A stretch of 64,000 nt of DNA from Chryseobacterium arthrosphaerae (lineage in GTDB: Bacteria > Bacteroidota > Bacteroidia > Flavobacteriales > Weeksellaceae), in assembly GCF_001684965.1 (NCBI RefSeq), contig NZ_MAYG01000012.1, positions 496,001-560,000 on the forward strand. The letters are read 5' to 3'. Position numbers and translations under genes: made by a program. This document shows positions 43,957 through 53,664 of the stretch, in pieces; within the stretch, counting starts at the first letter, position 1, and each line of letters opens with the position of its first letter. The notes beneath the pieces were generated by a model. The model had not been told where the DNA came from and searched no databases. It worked only from the letters and a program-made list of their open reading frames with translations.

Positions 43957-45093
43957 ATGCAGGATTCTGATTTTCAGACATTGTCTCCTTTGTTTTATTG
44001 GGCAGGAATTTTTATTGCCTGTTTTTCTGCATTCCTGATCGCCGGAAAACGCAAAAAAATAATGGCAGATTACCTGTTGGCAGTCTGGTCCCTCATCATA
44101 GGGATACATCTTGTTTTTTTTGTATTATTTTTTACAGGCAGCTATGTAAGGTTCCCTTATTTCCTGGGTTACGAAGTTTTACTTCCATTTATTCATGGTC
44201 CTATGCTGTATTTATATGTGCTTTCTGTGACTGGAAAAAGACCCGGTAAGAAGATCTGGTTACTGCATTCAATTCCGGTTTTTATAGTCTTCCTGATCCT
44301 GTCTCAGCTTTTGATCCTGTCGCCCTGGGATAGGCTGGTTATTTATCAGAATGGAGCCGGCGAGTATAAGATAGTGAGCACTATTCTCAAATGTCTGATG
44401 ATCTTTTCCGGAGTCTTTTATATAGGTTTAAGCATTTCTGCAATGAGAAACTATAAGAAAGGACTTTCCGATCAATATTCAAATACTGAAAAAATGAACA
44501 TGAACTGGATATATTATCTTATCATAGGGATGGCACTGATATGGATTGCTGTTATCGTAAGAAATGATATCTTAATTTTTACTATAGTGGTTCTGTTTAT
44601 TCTGGTAGCTGCTTATTTTGGGATCAGCCGTGTTGGTATCTTAAACCTCGCTGCTGGATCTGAAGGTAGTCAAGGAAAACCTGTAAATGATGGTATTTCT
44701 GGCATCACAAAGTATCAGAAAACGTCCCCGGGTGATGATGCGATACAGGATATTTATGAAAGGCTGATGCACAGGATGGAGCAGGGAAAATTATACACGG
44801 ATCCGGAACTTAATCTGAATTATGTTGCCCAGTTATTGGATGTTCATCCCAATATCCTATCCCAGACCATTAATACGATGGAACAAAAGAACTTTTATGA
44901 TTATATCAACCGGCAGAGGATTGAAGAGTTTAAAAGAATAGCCTGCCTTCCGGAAAATCAGAAATTCACCATTCTTTCCCTGGCTTTTGAAAGTGGATTC
45001 AATTCCAAAACATCATTTAACCGGAACTTTAAGAAATATATGAATTGTTCTCCCCGTGAATTTTTACGGAGCCAGAGTATTGATTTGGAATAA
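43957..45093 (+). CDS. Membrane-anchored AraC-family regulator
   Basis: A protein of 378 residues from ATG 43957 (a GTG two codons upstream is also possible). The first ~235 residues form about seven membrane helices; a linker follows, and the last ~100 residues are an AraC-type double helix-turn-helix (LNLNYVAQLLDVHPNILSQT, then SLAFESGFNSKTSFNRNFKKY). Such proteins occur widely in Bacteroidetes and probably sense a membrane or external signal to control nearby genes. The DUF2306 gene 211 bases downstream is a candidate target. The signal is unknown. Confidence 0.9.
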   Translation: MQDSDFQTLSPLFYWAGIFIACFSAFLIAGKRKKIMADYLLAVWSLIIGIHLVFFVLFFTGSYVRFPYFLGYEVLLPFIHGPMLYLYVLSVTGKRPGKKIWLLHSIPVFIVFLILSQLLILSPWDRLVIYQNGAGEYKIVSTILKCLMIFSGVFYIGLSISAMRNYKKGLSDQYSNTEKMNMNWIYYLIIGMALIWIAVIVRNDILIFTIVVLFILVAAYFGISRVGILNLAAGSEGSQGKPVNDGISGITKYQKTSPGDDAIQDIYERLMHRMEQGKLYTDPELNLNYVAQLLDVHPNILSQTINTMEQKNFYDYINRQRIEEFKRIACLPENQKFTILSLAFESGFNSKTSFNRNFKKYMNCSPREFLRSQSIDLE

Positions 45094-45304
45094 GACTACA
45101 GGAGCAGGAAACAGAAAGCTGAGAGTTATTCAATTTTAACACGAGTGAATTTAATGGAAGCGGATATTGGTTTTACCCTTGCTGTTTAATAAATTCCAGC
45201 CTCCAGCTTAGGTCGTACAGTAAAATAAATAGGTTCCACCTTTCATTCTGGAACAATTGAAACCTTTGTAATCCTCATTTTTACGGAAAAATTGAACTGC
45301 CCTT

Positions 45305-45913
45305 ATGAAAAAGTTACTATTTGTGATTATGTGCATATTTGCATTGTTAATCGGAGCTTATCCTTTGATCTATGTCTTTGTGGATCATCAGCATACTTTT
45401 CTGGGTTCCAAATCTCCCGAGCTTCTTCATCATCTCATCTGGAGAACTGCATTTTTTGCTCATATTATTTTTGGAGGGCTGGCACTCTTTATCGGCTGGC
45501 GTCAGTTTGGGGAGTCCTTCAGGAATAAATATATCAGGATGCACCGATCCATAGGGAAGATTTATGTTGTGTCAGTACTCATCAGTTCCGTGTCTGCTAT
45601 TTATATGGGAGTTTACGCCAACGGGGGAGTGGTTTCAGCAGCGGGTTTTATCTGCCTTGGCTTCATCTGGCTCATCACAACAGTGATGGGAGTTGTATCT
45701 GTACGAAAAAAAGAAATGACCCGGCACAGGCAGTTCATGATCTACAGTTATGCCTGTACCTTTGCCGCTGTAACGCTTAGATTATGGTATCCGTTGCTGA
45801 AGAACATGACCCATGATCCTGCCGGTTCTTATATTGTGGTAGCATGGTTGTGCTGGGTACCGAATATATTGGCGGCCTATCTTATTAACAGGAACCTGAA
45901 GATGATGAACTGA
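45305..45913 (+). CDS. DUF2306 membrane protein
   Basis: A protein of 202 residues with about six membrane helices. His residues in the pattern HLIWRTAFFAHIIFGGLAL and RMHRSIGKIYV, and MTRHRQFMIYSYACTFAAVTLRL (given here as a region, residues ~137-159), are typical of DUF2306, a family thought to be related to cytochrome-type four-helix proteins. Function unknown; heme binding by the membrane His is possible. Preceded by an AraC-type regulator gene and followed by a convergent terminator. Confidence 0.85.
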   Translation: MKKLLFVIMCIFALLIGAYPLIYVFVDHQHTFLGSKSPELLHHLIWRTAFFAHIIFGGLALFIGWRQFGESFRNKYIRMHRSIGKIYVVSVLISSVSAIYMGVYANGGVVSAAGFICLGFIWLITTVMGVVSVRKKEMTRHRQFMIYSYACTFAAVTLRLWYPLLKNMTHDPAGSYIVVAWLCWVPNILAAYLINRNLKMMN

Positions 45914-45928
45914 GATTTTTGCATAAAA

Positions 45929-45954
45929 AAGCCGGCCCCGAAAGGGGCCGGCTT
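45929..45954 (-). terminator. Strong terminator between DUF2306 and the large T9SS gene
   Basis: AAGCCGGCCCC-GAAA-GGGGCCGGCTT: a perfect 11-bp GC-rich stem. On the minus strand it is followed by TTTTT and ends the 1653-residue gene; on the plus strand it is close to the DUF2306 stop. Confidence 0.9.
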
Positions 45955-45974
45955 CATCTGATCAAAACAGGTTG

Positions 45975-48900
45975 TTATTCTTTGATGATTTTCACCAGTG
46001 TTTCAGAATTATTGATTCTTACTAAATAAGCTCCTGATATTAAAGAAGATAAATCGGTCTTCTCATTTTCAAATTTTCCGGATCTGATCATTTGCCCGGA
46101 CATATTGTAGATCTGGTAATAATACTCTTTAGTCTCATTCGGCTTGATATAAAGTATATTTTTTACCGGATTCGGATATACAGTGAGTTTGTCTTTTACA
46201 AGTATTTCTTCCACTTTTGCTCTTTCAAAAGGTGCTGACGCTTTTTTAAGTGCATCCTTAGGTACCGCAATGGCGTTAGGATCATATCTGCCTATTTCAT
46301 TGCCGTTAGCATCATACTTAATTTCCGCACAACGGCAAGACATAGCTGCCTGTGGACGGAAGCCGTATGTAGGTGTCAGATAATATAGCCTGTCATTCGC
46401 TCCGGGAGTCTGGGTAATGGTTGCGTTGAAAAACATTCCTAATGAAAAGCCTCCTCCTCCCTGATTGGCAGAAGTCCATATTCCGGATTTCATAAATGTG
46501 TCAGGATTACCTCCCAGCTGAGAATCTTTCAGTAGATTTCCTCCATTCATTCCCCGTATTCCGTTATTGGGAAAAGTTCCGATATTATATTCAGGCTTGG
46601 TTAAAACAAAGCCATATCGGTATGAACCTATACCTGAATTTCCGTAAACAAAGCTGCCAACATAATTCATTTTATTGATATCATAAGATTCATTGTTCAC
46701 AAAAGCATTGTCTTTTCCAGGATCAATTCCATAAGAGCTGGTGAACTTAGCATTGTAGAACCACGGGGTATTTCCTTTTGAAATAAGATTCCCCAGAATT
46801 ATACCTGTAGAAACACTTTGAAGATCTACAATTCTCCAGCCCGCAGGACAAGGGTCATATGCTGACTTTTCGGTAGCGTGTCCCCATCTGTCCGGCATAT
46901 TTCCATTTTCATCAGAAACCCAGTCAAGTTTTGTGGCATCAGGCTGATACAAAAAGTTCAGTGGATTATTTACAGAATATTTAACCACTTTTTTTAACTT
47001 GTCAGCTTTGGTATCGGTACCTGAAACATTGGCAGCTGCAGAATACGTATTATAAGGCTGGGTATAATTCGCTAAATATTCAGTTTCCAGGATATTGTTT
47101 GTATAGGGAATTGCTCCTGTAGTAGGGTTTGCCGGATTATTCTGTCTGTATACAAAATAATCGTTGAATGGTCTTTTGCCATTTACGAAATGATTATAAA
47201 ACATTCCGGGATTATAAAATACAGGCAACGGATCTTTTCGGCCCCACTGATAATGAAGACCTCCACTGTCATGCATTTGATCTAATCTTGCCACTGCAGT
47301 TGGATTAAAATTATTATAAGAACCTAATGGACCTGCGTAATCCATCGTATTGAATCCAAATATATGCTCATTGATGAAAGGCAGTTTGGCTCCTAAATCC
47401 CTATCCATAAAGGTGGTTTTCATAGGTACTCCTGCACTGGTCATCGGATCTGCAAACTGTTCATTAGCAGGGATGACTCCTCCATTACCCGCATTTTCAG
47501 GATCGAATGTATATTTTTCGATTACGGATCTCGGGGCCCAGATATGCCAGCTCCAGATTACAGGATCATTATGCTTATTGGCGGTCCAGCCTCCATTTCC
47601 TACATGAAGTGCTACAACAGCATTTCCCGTTGCATTCTGATTTAATGTAACTTTTAGGACAGCTGTTTCAATAGAACCATCGATAATTTCCATTTTCTGG
47701 ATCAGATCTTTATTGCTTGTCCATACTACTGACGATGATTTTGCAGACTCTGCAGGAAAGCTGTAATCAGTACTCAGATAAAGTTTATGCATTGCATAAG
47801 CTTTTTTCAATGGTATTTCAATAATCCTGTCATTGTCTTTATTCGGATCAATTTTATTTCCGTTCGGGTTTGGAGTAACAAGGCCGGGATTGGTATATTC
47901 TACATAACTGTTTGGAAGTTTCGTCCATGATTTTAATGTTTCAAGTGAATAGGTATCATTTGCAGAGGCAATGAATTCTGTTTCAAATTCTGCGGGCATG
48001 AAAGCATTGTTCGGATCAGCTATACAACGCACACCGCCACTGCCAAGGTAAGCACTGCTTGCGAATCGGTGCCAGCCCGGTTTTGCATGCGTAGCACTCA
48101 GCGGATCAGAGATAAGGGTTAATCCGGCTGCTCCATATGTTGTATAGCGTATCTGATTAATTACTTCTGTAGCAGTGGTAAATGTGGATGTCAGCAATCC
48201 TCCGTCTGCACTTTGATCCTGGAACTCCATTACCGGGGTAATCCATCCGGTGCCATATTTTACGGCACTCGTTGTATTAGGATACATTTCATAATTGCCG
48301 TTAATAGGAAACTGACCTAAATTCATCCCGGAAACTCCTGAAAAATCAAATCCAAATTGCGGATAGATTTTGATTCCCGGATAACTTGTATTTAAAGCGT
48401 TAGCTGTAAATTCGGGGTTTGTGTTGGTGCCATTTCCGGTATGTTTACCCCAGGGGCTGTATTTGTTTTCATCAGGCATTGGTACTCCTGAGTTTCTACC
48501 GCCTGAAAAATAACTGGATGGTACTCTCCAGTTACATGGGCATGGATCGTATGGTGATTTCATAGCATACCGGGAGCTTGATTCTCCCACAACCGGATCA
48601 TCAATATCAGAATAATTTCCCTGACGGGTATCTCCCCACAGATCCCATGCTACAATATTTTCCCGTAAAGGCGATGTGTACTGTTTATATTTTTGTTTTG
48701 AAAACCAGGTTGTTATTCCTGCAGCCATCCAGCTGTCATTATTGTTTTGCTGCAGGAAGTCTTCACCATCATTCAGGAGGGGTTCATTTTTTTTAGCAAC
48801 ATAAACTGGTGTAGCGATAAAGCTGAATGGATTTTTTATAGAAAATCTTATATTTCCATTCGGGGTATCTGTACCTGTATTCAGCTGGGCAGCATATTTA

Positions 48901-50936
48901 TTTCCTCTTATCTTTACAAACTTAGATTGGAAAGCCGGATCATTGTAAGCCAGATTAATTTCTCCACTGATGGAATACAGGCTCAGGTCTTTATGTGAAA
49001 ACGGTGGAAAAGGATCTTTTCTGCCCCATTGATATTGTAAACCTGCGGATTTGTGCCAGTTATTTCCAAGAAAGCTTGCATTAACAGCTCCCAGATTTCT
49101 GTCCATCCATTTCCAGTTGGTTACTGTATTGCCATCTTTATCTTTTTCAAAACCATGATGGTAGGTGCTTCCGTTGGTAGGATCATCTGTTGCCCAGATA
49201 TGCCAGGACCAATAAATCTGATCATTTACTTTATAGCTTACCACTGCATTTCCCTTTTTGGCTTTGTCCACAAGTACTTTGATTTTAGCCGTTTCACCGG
49301 TTCCTTCAAGGCTGACTGACTTTATCAGGCCAGGTTCGTCTTCCCAATAGAGATTTGCTTTGGCAATTCCACCATCCGGAATTTTAGTGTAATTCCCGTT
49401 ATCATCCCTCATAAATTCACCTCCTTTAGACCACATTTCATAAGCTTTTTTTACAGGGATGTAAAGACCGTCTGCATTGCCACCGGTTTTATTCTTACCG
49501 GTAAAAATATAACTGTTCGGAGCCTTGGTCCAGTCTACCGGTATGTTATCAGGAACAGCATCACTCTTTAATGTATAGCATGAGTTGGCACATCCTTCAA
49601 CATTGAGCTTGACATCACCAAAAATGCCGACATAATTGATAAATTTAGCAATCTCGGATTCAATGTCTGCCATTGATCTTACTGTCTGAATACTTTCCGT
49701 AGCATCATTTCTCAACGCGCCCATGCCGTATAAGGTCATTTCAGGAGTATTTGAAATAATTAAATTTTCAGAGCCGGGACCTCTTCTGGCACCTCCCTGA
49801 TCATTTCCATAACCGAAAAATAATGCTCCGTAATTACTGTATCCCGTTGCATTTTTTATTGTGATAGACTGTCCGTTACTTTTATATACCCTGAAGCCTG
49901 TAGACAAACTGGATACGATTACAACGGGCTCCTGGTCTGCAATAAAATCAGATAGTTTTTCAAAAATAGTATTGTATAAATTGAAATACCGGCTTTGAAG
50001 TTGATTGGGATTTTTGAAATTATGGTATCCCGGTCCGTTCGGTTCGCCCGGCCACTGACTGAATTTCAGCAGCATTCCGCTGATGGAGAATTTTCCTGCA
50101 AACATGTATACAGGATCATTATAAGTATACAGGTAAGGGATAGGGTGTCCTGGCATTTCATGATAAATAAACTCAGGAGTTGCACCTAAAGTGTCACTTA
50201 CTGCACCCTGGTTGATCATTTTTACCGATTTGATCCCGTTATTGTCAAATAATGTAGCCGGATTTTTAGGAGAAAATATGACATCATCCTTTTTATTGTT
50301 CATGATCACATTGCCGAGCTTGTTCCAGGCGTTGGCAGAGGTTACCCTGTCTTTAATACCCGTCACTTTTCCGTTAGTATCTGTGATCAGTGTTCCTTCC
50401 TTTTTAGGCGTAAGGAGTATAGTGTATTCATTCTCATCCAAGTCACAGCTGCTGCTGTTATAATCTCCCAATTTGTAATGACTTACTGTTTTATCCCAGC
50501 TAATGCTGTTGAAGTTCGTGAGATTAGTGTCTGAACTGAGTTCTACTTTCAGATTATAAGAACTTTGTGCAGATGCAGGAAGCTCAAAAACAGCTTTGAG
50601 CTGTTCATTATATCTGTTGTAAGAATATAATGTCTTACACCATCCCGTCACCCAGTTTCCCTGGGCATCTTTGTACTTGACAGATAACTTTACGTGATCA
50701 CTGGTTACAGGTTTGATCAGCTTACCACTCATCATAACCAGTCCTTTCTCCTGTACATTCTGATTCATAATGATCAGAGGGTCCAGTTCATACACAAAGG
50801 GTGCTGCGGATTGCTGAGATTTCGAAATAATTGCCCTCCCTGAATGTCCGGGGCCAGGTATGCCCCTTGGGAAAGCGTGAACCGATGCAAGGCAGAGAAC
50901 TGCTGCAAAAATCTTGTACGTTGATTTTCCTTTCAT
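45975..50936 (-). CDS. Very large secreted protein with duplicated FISUMP-like region and T9SS type A domain
   Basis: A protein of 1653 residues with a signal peptide (to about SVHAFPRG). Residues ~30-450 form a unique N-terminal region with EFIYHEMPGHPIPYLY. Then two repeats of ~500 residues carry the same signposts: WSWHIWA, MDRNLGA / MDRDLGA, GLQYQWGRKDPFPPF / GLHYQWGRKDPLPVF and YDPCPCNWRVPS / YDPCPAGWRIVD. These are FISUMP-like marks found in Bacteroidetes surface or fimbrial-tip proteins. The C-terminus (KLTVYPNPVKNILYIKP to LVKIIKE) is a type A sorting domain for T9SS. It is probably a cell-surface adhesin-like protein; the ligand is unknown. Confidence 0.88.
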   Translation of the reverse strand: MKGKSTYKIFAAVLCLASVHAFPRGIPGPGHSGRAIISKSQQSAAPFVYELDPLIIMNQNVQEKGLVMMSGKLIKPVTSDHVKLSVKYKDAQGNWVTGWCKTLYSYNRYNEQLKAVFELPASAQSSYNLKVELSSDTNLTNFNSISWDKTVSHYKLGDYNSSSCDLDENEYTILLTPKKEGTLITDTNGKVTGIKDRVTSANAWNKLGNVIMNNKKDDVIFSPKNPATLFDNNGIKSVKMINQGAVSDTLGATPEFIYHEMPGHPIPYLYTYNDPVYMFAGKFSISGMLLKFSQWPGEPNGPGYHNFKNPNQLQSRYFNLYNTIFEKLSDFIADQEPVVIVSSLSTGFRVYKSNGQSITIKNATGYSNYGALFFGYGNDQGGARRGPGSENLIISNTPEMTLYGMGALRNDATESIQTVRSMADIESEIAKFINYVGIFGDVKLNVEGCANSCYTLKSDAVPDNIPVDWTKAPNSYIFTGKNKTGGNADGLYIPVKKAYEMWSKGGEFMRDDNGNYTKIPDGGIAKANLYWEDEPGLIKSVSLEGTGETAKIKVLVDKAKKGNAVVSYKVNDQIYWSWHIWATDDPTNGSTYHHGFEKDKDGNTVTNWKWMDRNLGAVNASFLGNNWHKSAGLQYQWGRKDPFPPFSHKDLSLYSISGEINLAYNDPAFQSKFVKIRGNKYAAQLNTGTDTPNGNIRFSIKNPFSFIATPVYVAKKNEPLLNDGEDFLQQNNNDSWMAAGITTWFSKQKYKQYTSPLRENIVAWDLWGDTRQGNYSDIDDPVVGESSSRYAMKSPYDPCPCNWRVPSSYFSGGRNSGVPMPDENKYSPWGKHTGNGTNTNPEFTANALNTSYPGIKIYPQFGFDFSGVSGMNLGQFPINGNYEMYPNTTSAVKYGTGWITPVMEFQDQSADGGLLTSTFTTATEVINQIRYTTYGAAGLTLISDPLSATHAKPGWHRFASSAYLGSGGVRCIADPNNAFMPAEFETEFIASANDTYSLETLKSWTKLPNSYVEYTNPGLVTPNPNGNKIDPNKDNDRIIEIPLKKAYAMHKLYLSTDYSFPAESAKSSSVVWTSNKDLIQKMEIIDGSIETAVLKVTLNQNATGNAVVALHVGNGGWTANKHNDPVIWSWHIWAPRSVIEKYTFDPENAGNGGVIPANEQFADPMTSAGVPMKTTFMDRDLGAKLPFINEHIFGFNTMDYAGPLGSYNNFNPTAVARLDQMHDSGGLHYQWGRKDPLPVFYNPGMFYNHFVNGKRPFNDYFVYRQNNPANPTTGAIPYTNNILETEYLANYTQPYNTYSAAANVSGTDTKADKLKKVVKYSVNNPLNFLYQPDATKLDWVSDENGNMPDRWGHATEKSAYDPCPAGWRIVDLQSVSTGIILGNLISKGNTPWFYNAKFTSSYGIDPGKDNAFVNNESYDINKMNYVGSFVYGNSGIGSYRYGFVLTKPEYNIGTFPNNGIRGMNGGNLLKDSQLGGNPDTFMKSGIWTSANQGGGGFSLGMFFNATITQTPGANDRLYYLTPTYGFRPQAAMSCRCAEIKYDANGNEIGRYDPNAIAVPKDALKKASAPFERAKVEEILVKDKLTVYPNPVKNILYIKPNETKEYYYQIYNMSGQMIRSGKFENEKTDLSSLISGAYLVRINNSETLVKIIKE

Positions 50937-51052
50937 ATTTTATGTTTAAAAAGTTTTCAGATATTAGTTTTTGAGGAAAACACCTGCTCAGTAAATGATG
51001 ATCCGGGATTTGAGGGGAAAAAGAATCAAAATTTCTGTACGGTGTTCTGATG

Positions 51053-52543
51053 TTATTCTTCTAGTTTGTCATAATCTATACTTCTCATATTAAGATTTAA
51101 ATACTTCTGATCTTCATTTTTATAGTGCTGAGGAGGCTCCAGTCCCATATACTTCATGATGAGCGGGTAAATGTAGGTTGTTTGAATCTGCTTCGGATCA
51201 CGACCTGTGATTCTGTATGCAGGGGGAACCTTGTTTCCGTACCATATAAAGAACGGTACCTGTGTGGATTCTTTGGAGTCTGTATGCAGCAATTTATTTC
51301 CCTGTATTTTAAGACCATGATCAGAGGCGTAGATCACTACAGAATTGGTGTTTCTGAGGGTATTGAAAATGTCTTTCATGACGTTATCTGTATACTTTAT
51401 AGAGCTGTCATAGCAATCCAGGTCTCCGGAATTCCAGTTTTCCGGTAATCTGTTACATGGGTTAGGATGACTGCCCATAATATGGAGAACAATGAATTTA
51501 TTATCTCTTTTCTGAATAACGTTCTTTAGCTCAGGAACAATTACTTCATCAAAACCGTTTACCCATTTTTTATTTTTAGACATAGACGCTATTGCTGTAA
51601 TTCCCTTAGCGCTTTGCTGGGTGCTGATCCAGAAAGAATTATAACCGGTCTGATTGGCAAGATTGATGATGTTGTAGGACAATTTATCATAACGGTACCT
51701 GAATTCATCCGGGTGAATGCTGGAAAGAATAAGCGGGACACTCAGATTGGTAATCCCTGCCGGAGAAACTGCCTGGTCATAAATCATCATATTGGAAGTT
51801 TCCTGATCCGTAAAAGGTGTTGTTTTTTTAGGATAGCCATACAATGACATGTTTTGTTTCCTTTCAGATTCACCGATGATCAGGATCACATTTTCTATTC
51901 CCGGCTGTATCTTTTTTATGTTGAAAACGGGAACATTCTTTCTGATCATATTAATGTCTTCCTGAATATTCAAAGCTGTATTGAAATCAGAGTAATGATA
52001 ATACACACTTTTAATCATTTTTCCTCCACCTTTATTGCTTACATATTTATGCTTCATATAAAAGGTGAAGGGCATTATCAGCCACAGTAACGAAATGATT
52101 CCGTATTTCCAGTCAAATTTTACGACGTTTTTCAGGGAATTAATCGAGTATAAAAGCATTCCCATAAAGACGATGAACAGGGCTCCGGGAAGGATAAACA
52201 TATAGGACATACTCATTGCCTCATCCGGATTTGATTCCAGTATGCTGATGGCCATCCCTACATTGAACCCGGAATGATAGATAAAATAACAGGATACTGA
52301 TATCAGAAAGTTCAGCCCTAAGAATAAACATAAAAGAACAGCAACAGCCGTTGTGTATTTATTTTTAAAAAGGAATGCATTAAAAACAAGAAAAGAACAA
52401 AACATGATTCCGTACTCAAAAATATTTCTGATGCTTTCCAGTTTTTCTGCTCCGAATAAATTCTCATAGATATAAGGAAAAGAAAGCAGAAAGCCTGTGA
52501 GATAGATTAAAATAGTGAGAACAGGAATGATTTTTTTGATCAT
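51053..52543 (-). CDS. Phosphoethanolamine transferase (EptA-like, sulfatase fold)
   Basis: A protein of 496 residues from ATG 52543; an alternative ATG at 52594 would add 17 polar residues before the first helix. Five N-terminal membrane helices precede a periplasmic alkaline-phosphatase-like domain with IIGESERKQNMSLYGY (metal site), the Thr nucleophile region SPAGITNLSVPLILSS and VVIYASDHGLKI. Such enzymes transfer phosphoethanolamine from phosphatidylethanolamine to lipid A or other glycans, lowering surface charge and polymyxin binding. It lies beside the polysaccharide locus, on the same strand. The acceptor is not known. Confidence 0.88.
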   Translation of the reverse strand: MIKKIIPVLTILIYLTGFLLSFPYIYENLFGAEKLESIRNIFEYGIMFCSFLVFNAFLFKNKYTTAVAVLLCLFLGLNFLISVSCYFIYHSGFNVGMAISILESNPDEAMSMSYMFILPGALFIVFMGMLLYSINSLKNVVKFDWKYGIISLLWLIMPFTFYMKHKYVSNKGGGKMIKSVYYHYSDFNTALNIQEDINMIRKNVPVFNIKKIQPGIENVILIIGESERKQNMSLYGYPKKTTPFTDQETSNMMIYDQAVSPAGITNLSVPLILSSIHPDEFRYRYDKLSYNIINLANQTGYNSFWISTQQSAKGITAIASMSKNKKWVNGFDEVIVPELKNVIQKRDNKFIVLHIMGSHPNPCNRLPENWNSGDLDCYDSSIKYTDNVMKDIFNTLRNTNSVVIYASDHGLKIQGNKLLHTDSKESTQVPFFIWYGNKVPPAYRITGRDPKQIQTTYIYPLIMKYMGLEPPQHYKNEDQKYLNLNMRSIDYDKLEE

Positions 52544-52594
52544 GATAGTATAGTGGGCTAAACTGTTATAACAAACTTTTTTAAATGGAACCAT

Positions 52595-53097
52595 GTCAGG
52601 GACTTCCGGAGGTTATCTGCTGGGAGTAAATGGGTATTACCTGAAGGATATTATTGAACAGAATAATACTTTTTTATCGGTACAGATCTTATTACCACTT
52701 AAGAGAGTAGCTGAAAGGTTATTGTTAAATGTTTCGTTGCGGGCAATCAATTTTATCCGCCGGATTTTCATATTGATGAAAATTGAAACTATAGAACTGT
52801 AAATACAGGTAAAAAAGTGAAAAGGTGTAGTTGTATTTTTTTCATCAGAGATTATTTTAAATTAATAATTGTACTTAGGGTTGTGTTTTTAATGATTAAG
52901 CGGTTTTTTCAAAACAAGCTGCATTGCAGGAAAGTCTCTATCCTGACTTGGGCAGTGTCCGCATCAGCGAAAGGCAATTCCTTTACAGGACCGGATTACT
53001 GTCTCATCAGCTGGTCATCCAACAATGCTATTTTTGACAAATGTACACGAAATAACCTATACCTGCAATAGATTTTTTACTATAACTGCTGGATATG
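52595..53097. other. Gene-free stretch of about 500 bases
   Basis: It separates the phosphoethanolamine transferase from the polysaccharide genes. Short plus-strand frames of 69 and 84 residues show no recognisable motif and no promoter, so they are not called. No RNA gene or clear hairpin was recognised. Confidence 0.4.
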
Positions 53098-53652
53098 CTA
53101 TACTTTACGGTTGATATAGTCTTTGGTAGCATTGCTGGTAGGAATAATTTTAGCAGGGTTTCCTATGACGACAGAGTTGGGAGGTACATCAAAGTTGACA
53201 TAAGAATTGGGAACAATCAATACATTATTGCCGATAGTAATAGCACCTACGAGAACGGCATTGGTTCCTATCCATACTTCATCGCCGATGATGGGGGAAC
53301 CTTCGTTTTTGCCACGGTTTTGCTGGCCGATAGTAACGCCATGGGCAATATTACAGTTTTTTCCGATGATCGTTTTCGGGTTGATCACCAGGCTGCCATA
53401 GTGTCCCAGGTAAAAGCCTTCTCCGATCTGGGTTTCAGGATAGATCTGGAACCCGTATTTGATCTGATAATGTCTTAGAACAATTCGCCAGAAGATATTC
53501 AATACCGGACTTTTCTGATATTTCTGAGCCATTCTTAAGATATAGACAAAATGAAGATTGGGGTTGATGCATTTTTTCCAGATCTGAAGTGTGGAAAGCC
53601 ACTTTCCGCTTTCCCGATAGAAGTCTTTTTGGATAATTGAATAATCAGCCAT
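53098..53652 (-). CDS. Serine acetyltransferase-like acyltransferase (left-handed beta-helix)
   Basis: A protein of 184 residues. An alpha-helical start is followed by hexapeptide repeats (IGEGFYLGHYGSLVINP, IGKNCNIAHGVTIGQQNRG, IGDEVWIGTNAVLVGAITIG) and the end VIGNPAKII. The order with HGVTIGQ is that of serine O-acetyltransferase-type capsule enzymes such as those of the EpsC/CysE group. In this locus it more likely acetylates a sugar than serine. It acts in the cytosol on a nucleotide sugar or lipid-linked unit. It starts 12 bases after the glycosyltransferase gene upstream. Acceptor unknown. Confidence 0.85.
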   Translation of the reverse strand: MADYSIIQKDFYRESGKWLSTLQIWKKCINPNLHFVYILRMAQKYQKSPVLNIFWRIVLRHYQIKYGFQIYPETQIGEGFYLGHYGSLVINPKTIIGKNCNIAHGVTIGQQNRGKNEGSPIIGDEVWIGTNAVLVGAITIGNNVLIVPNSYVNFDVPPNSVVIGNPAKIIPTSNATKDYINRKV

Positions 53653-53664
53653 AGTCAGTATTAT

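Noticed and set aside
52593..52802. A 69-codon plus-strand frame before the polysaccharide locus.
   Set aside because: No homology motif, no promoter element and overlap with the alternative start of the phosphoethanolamine transferase.
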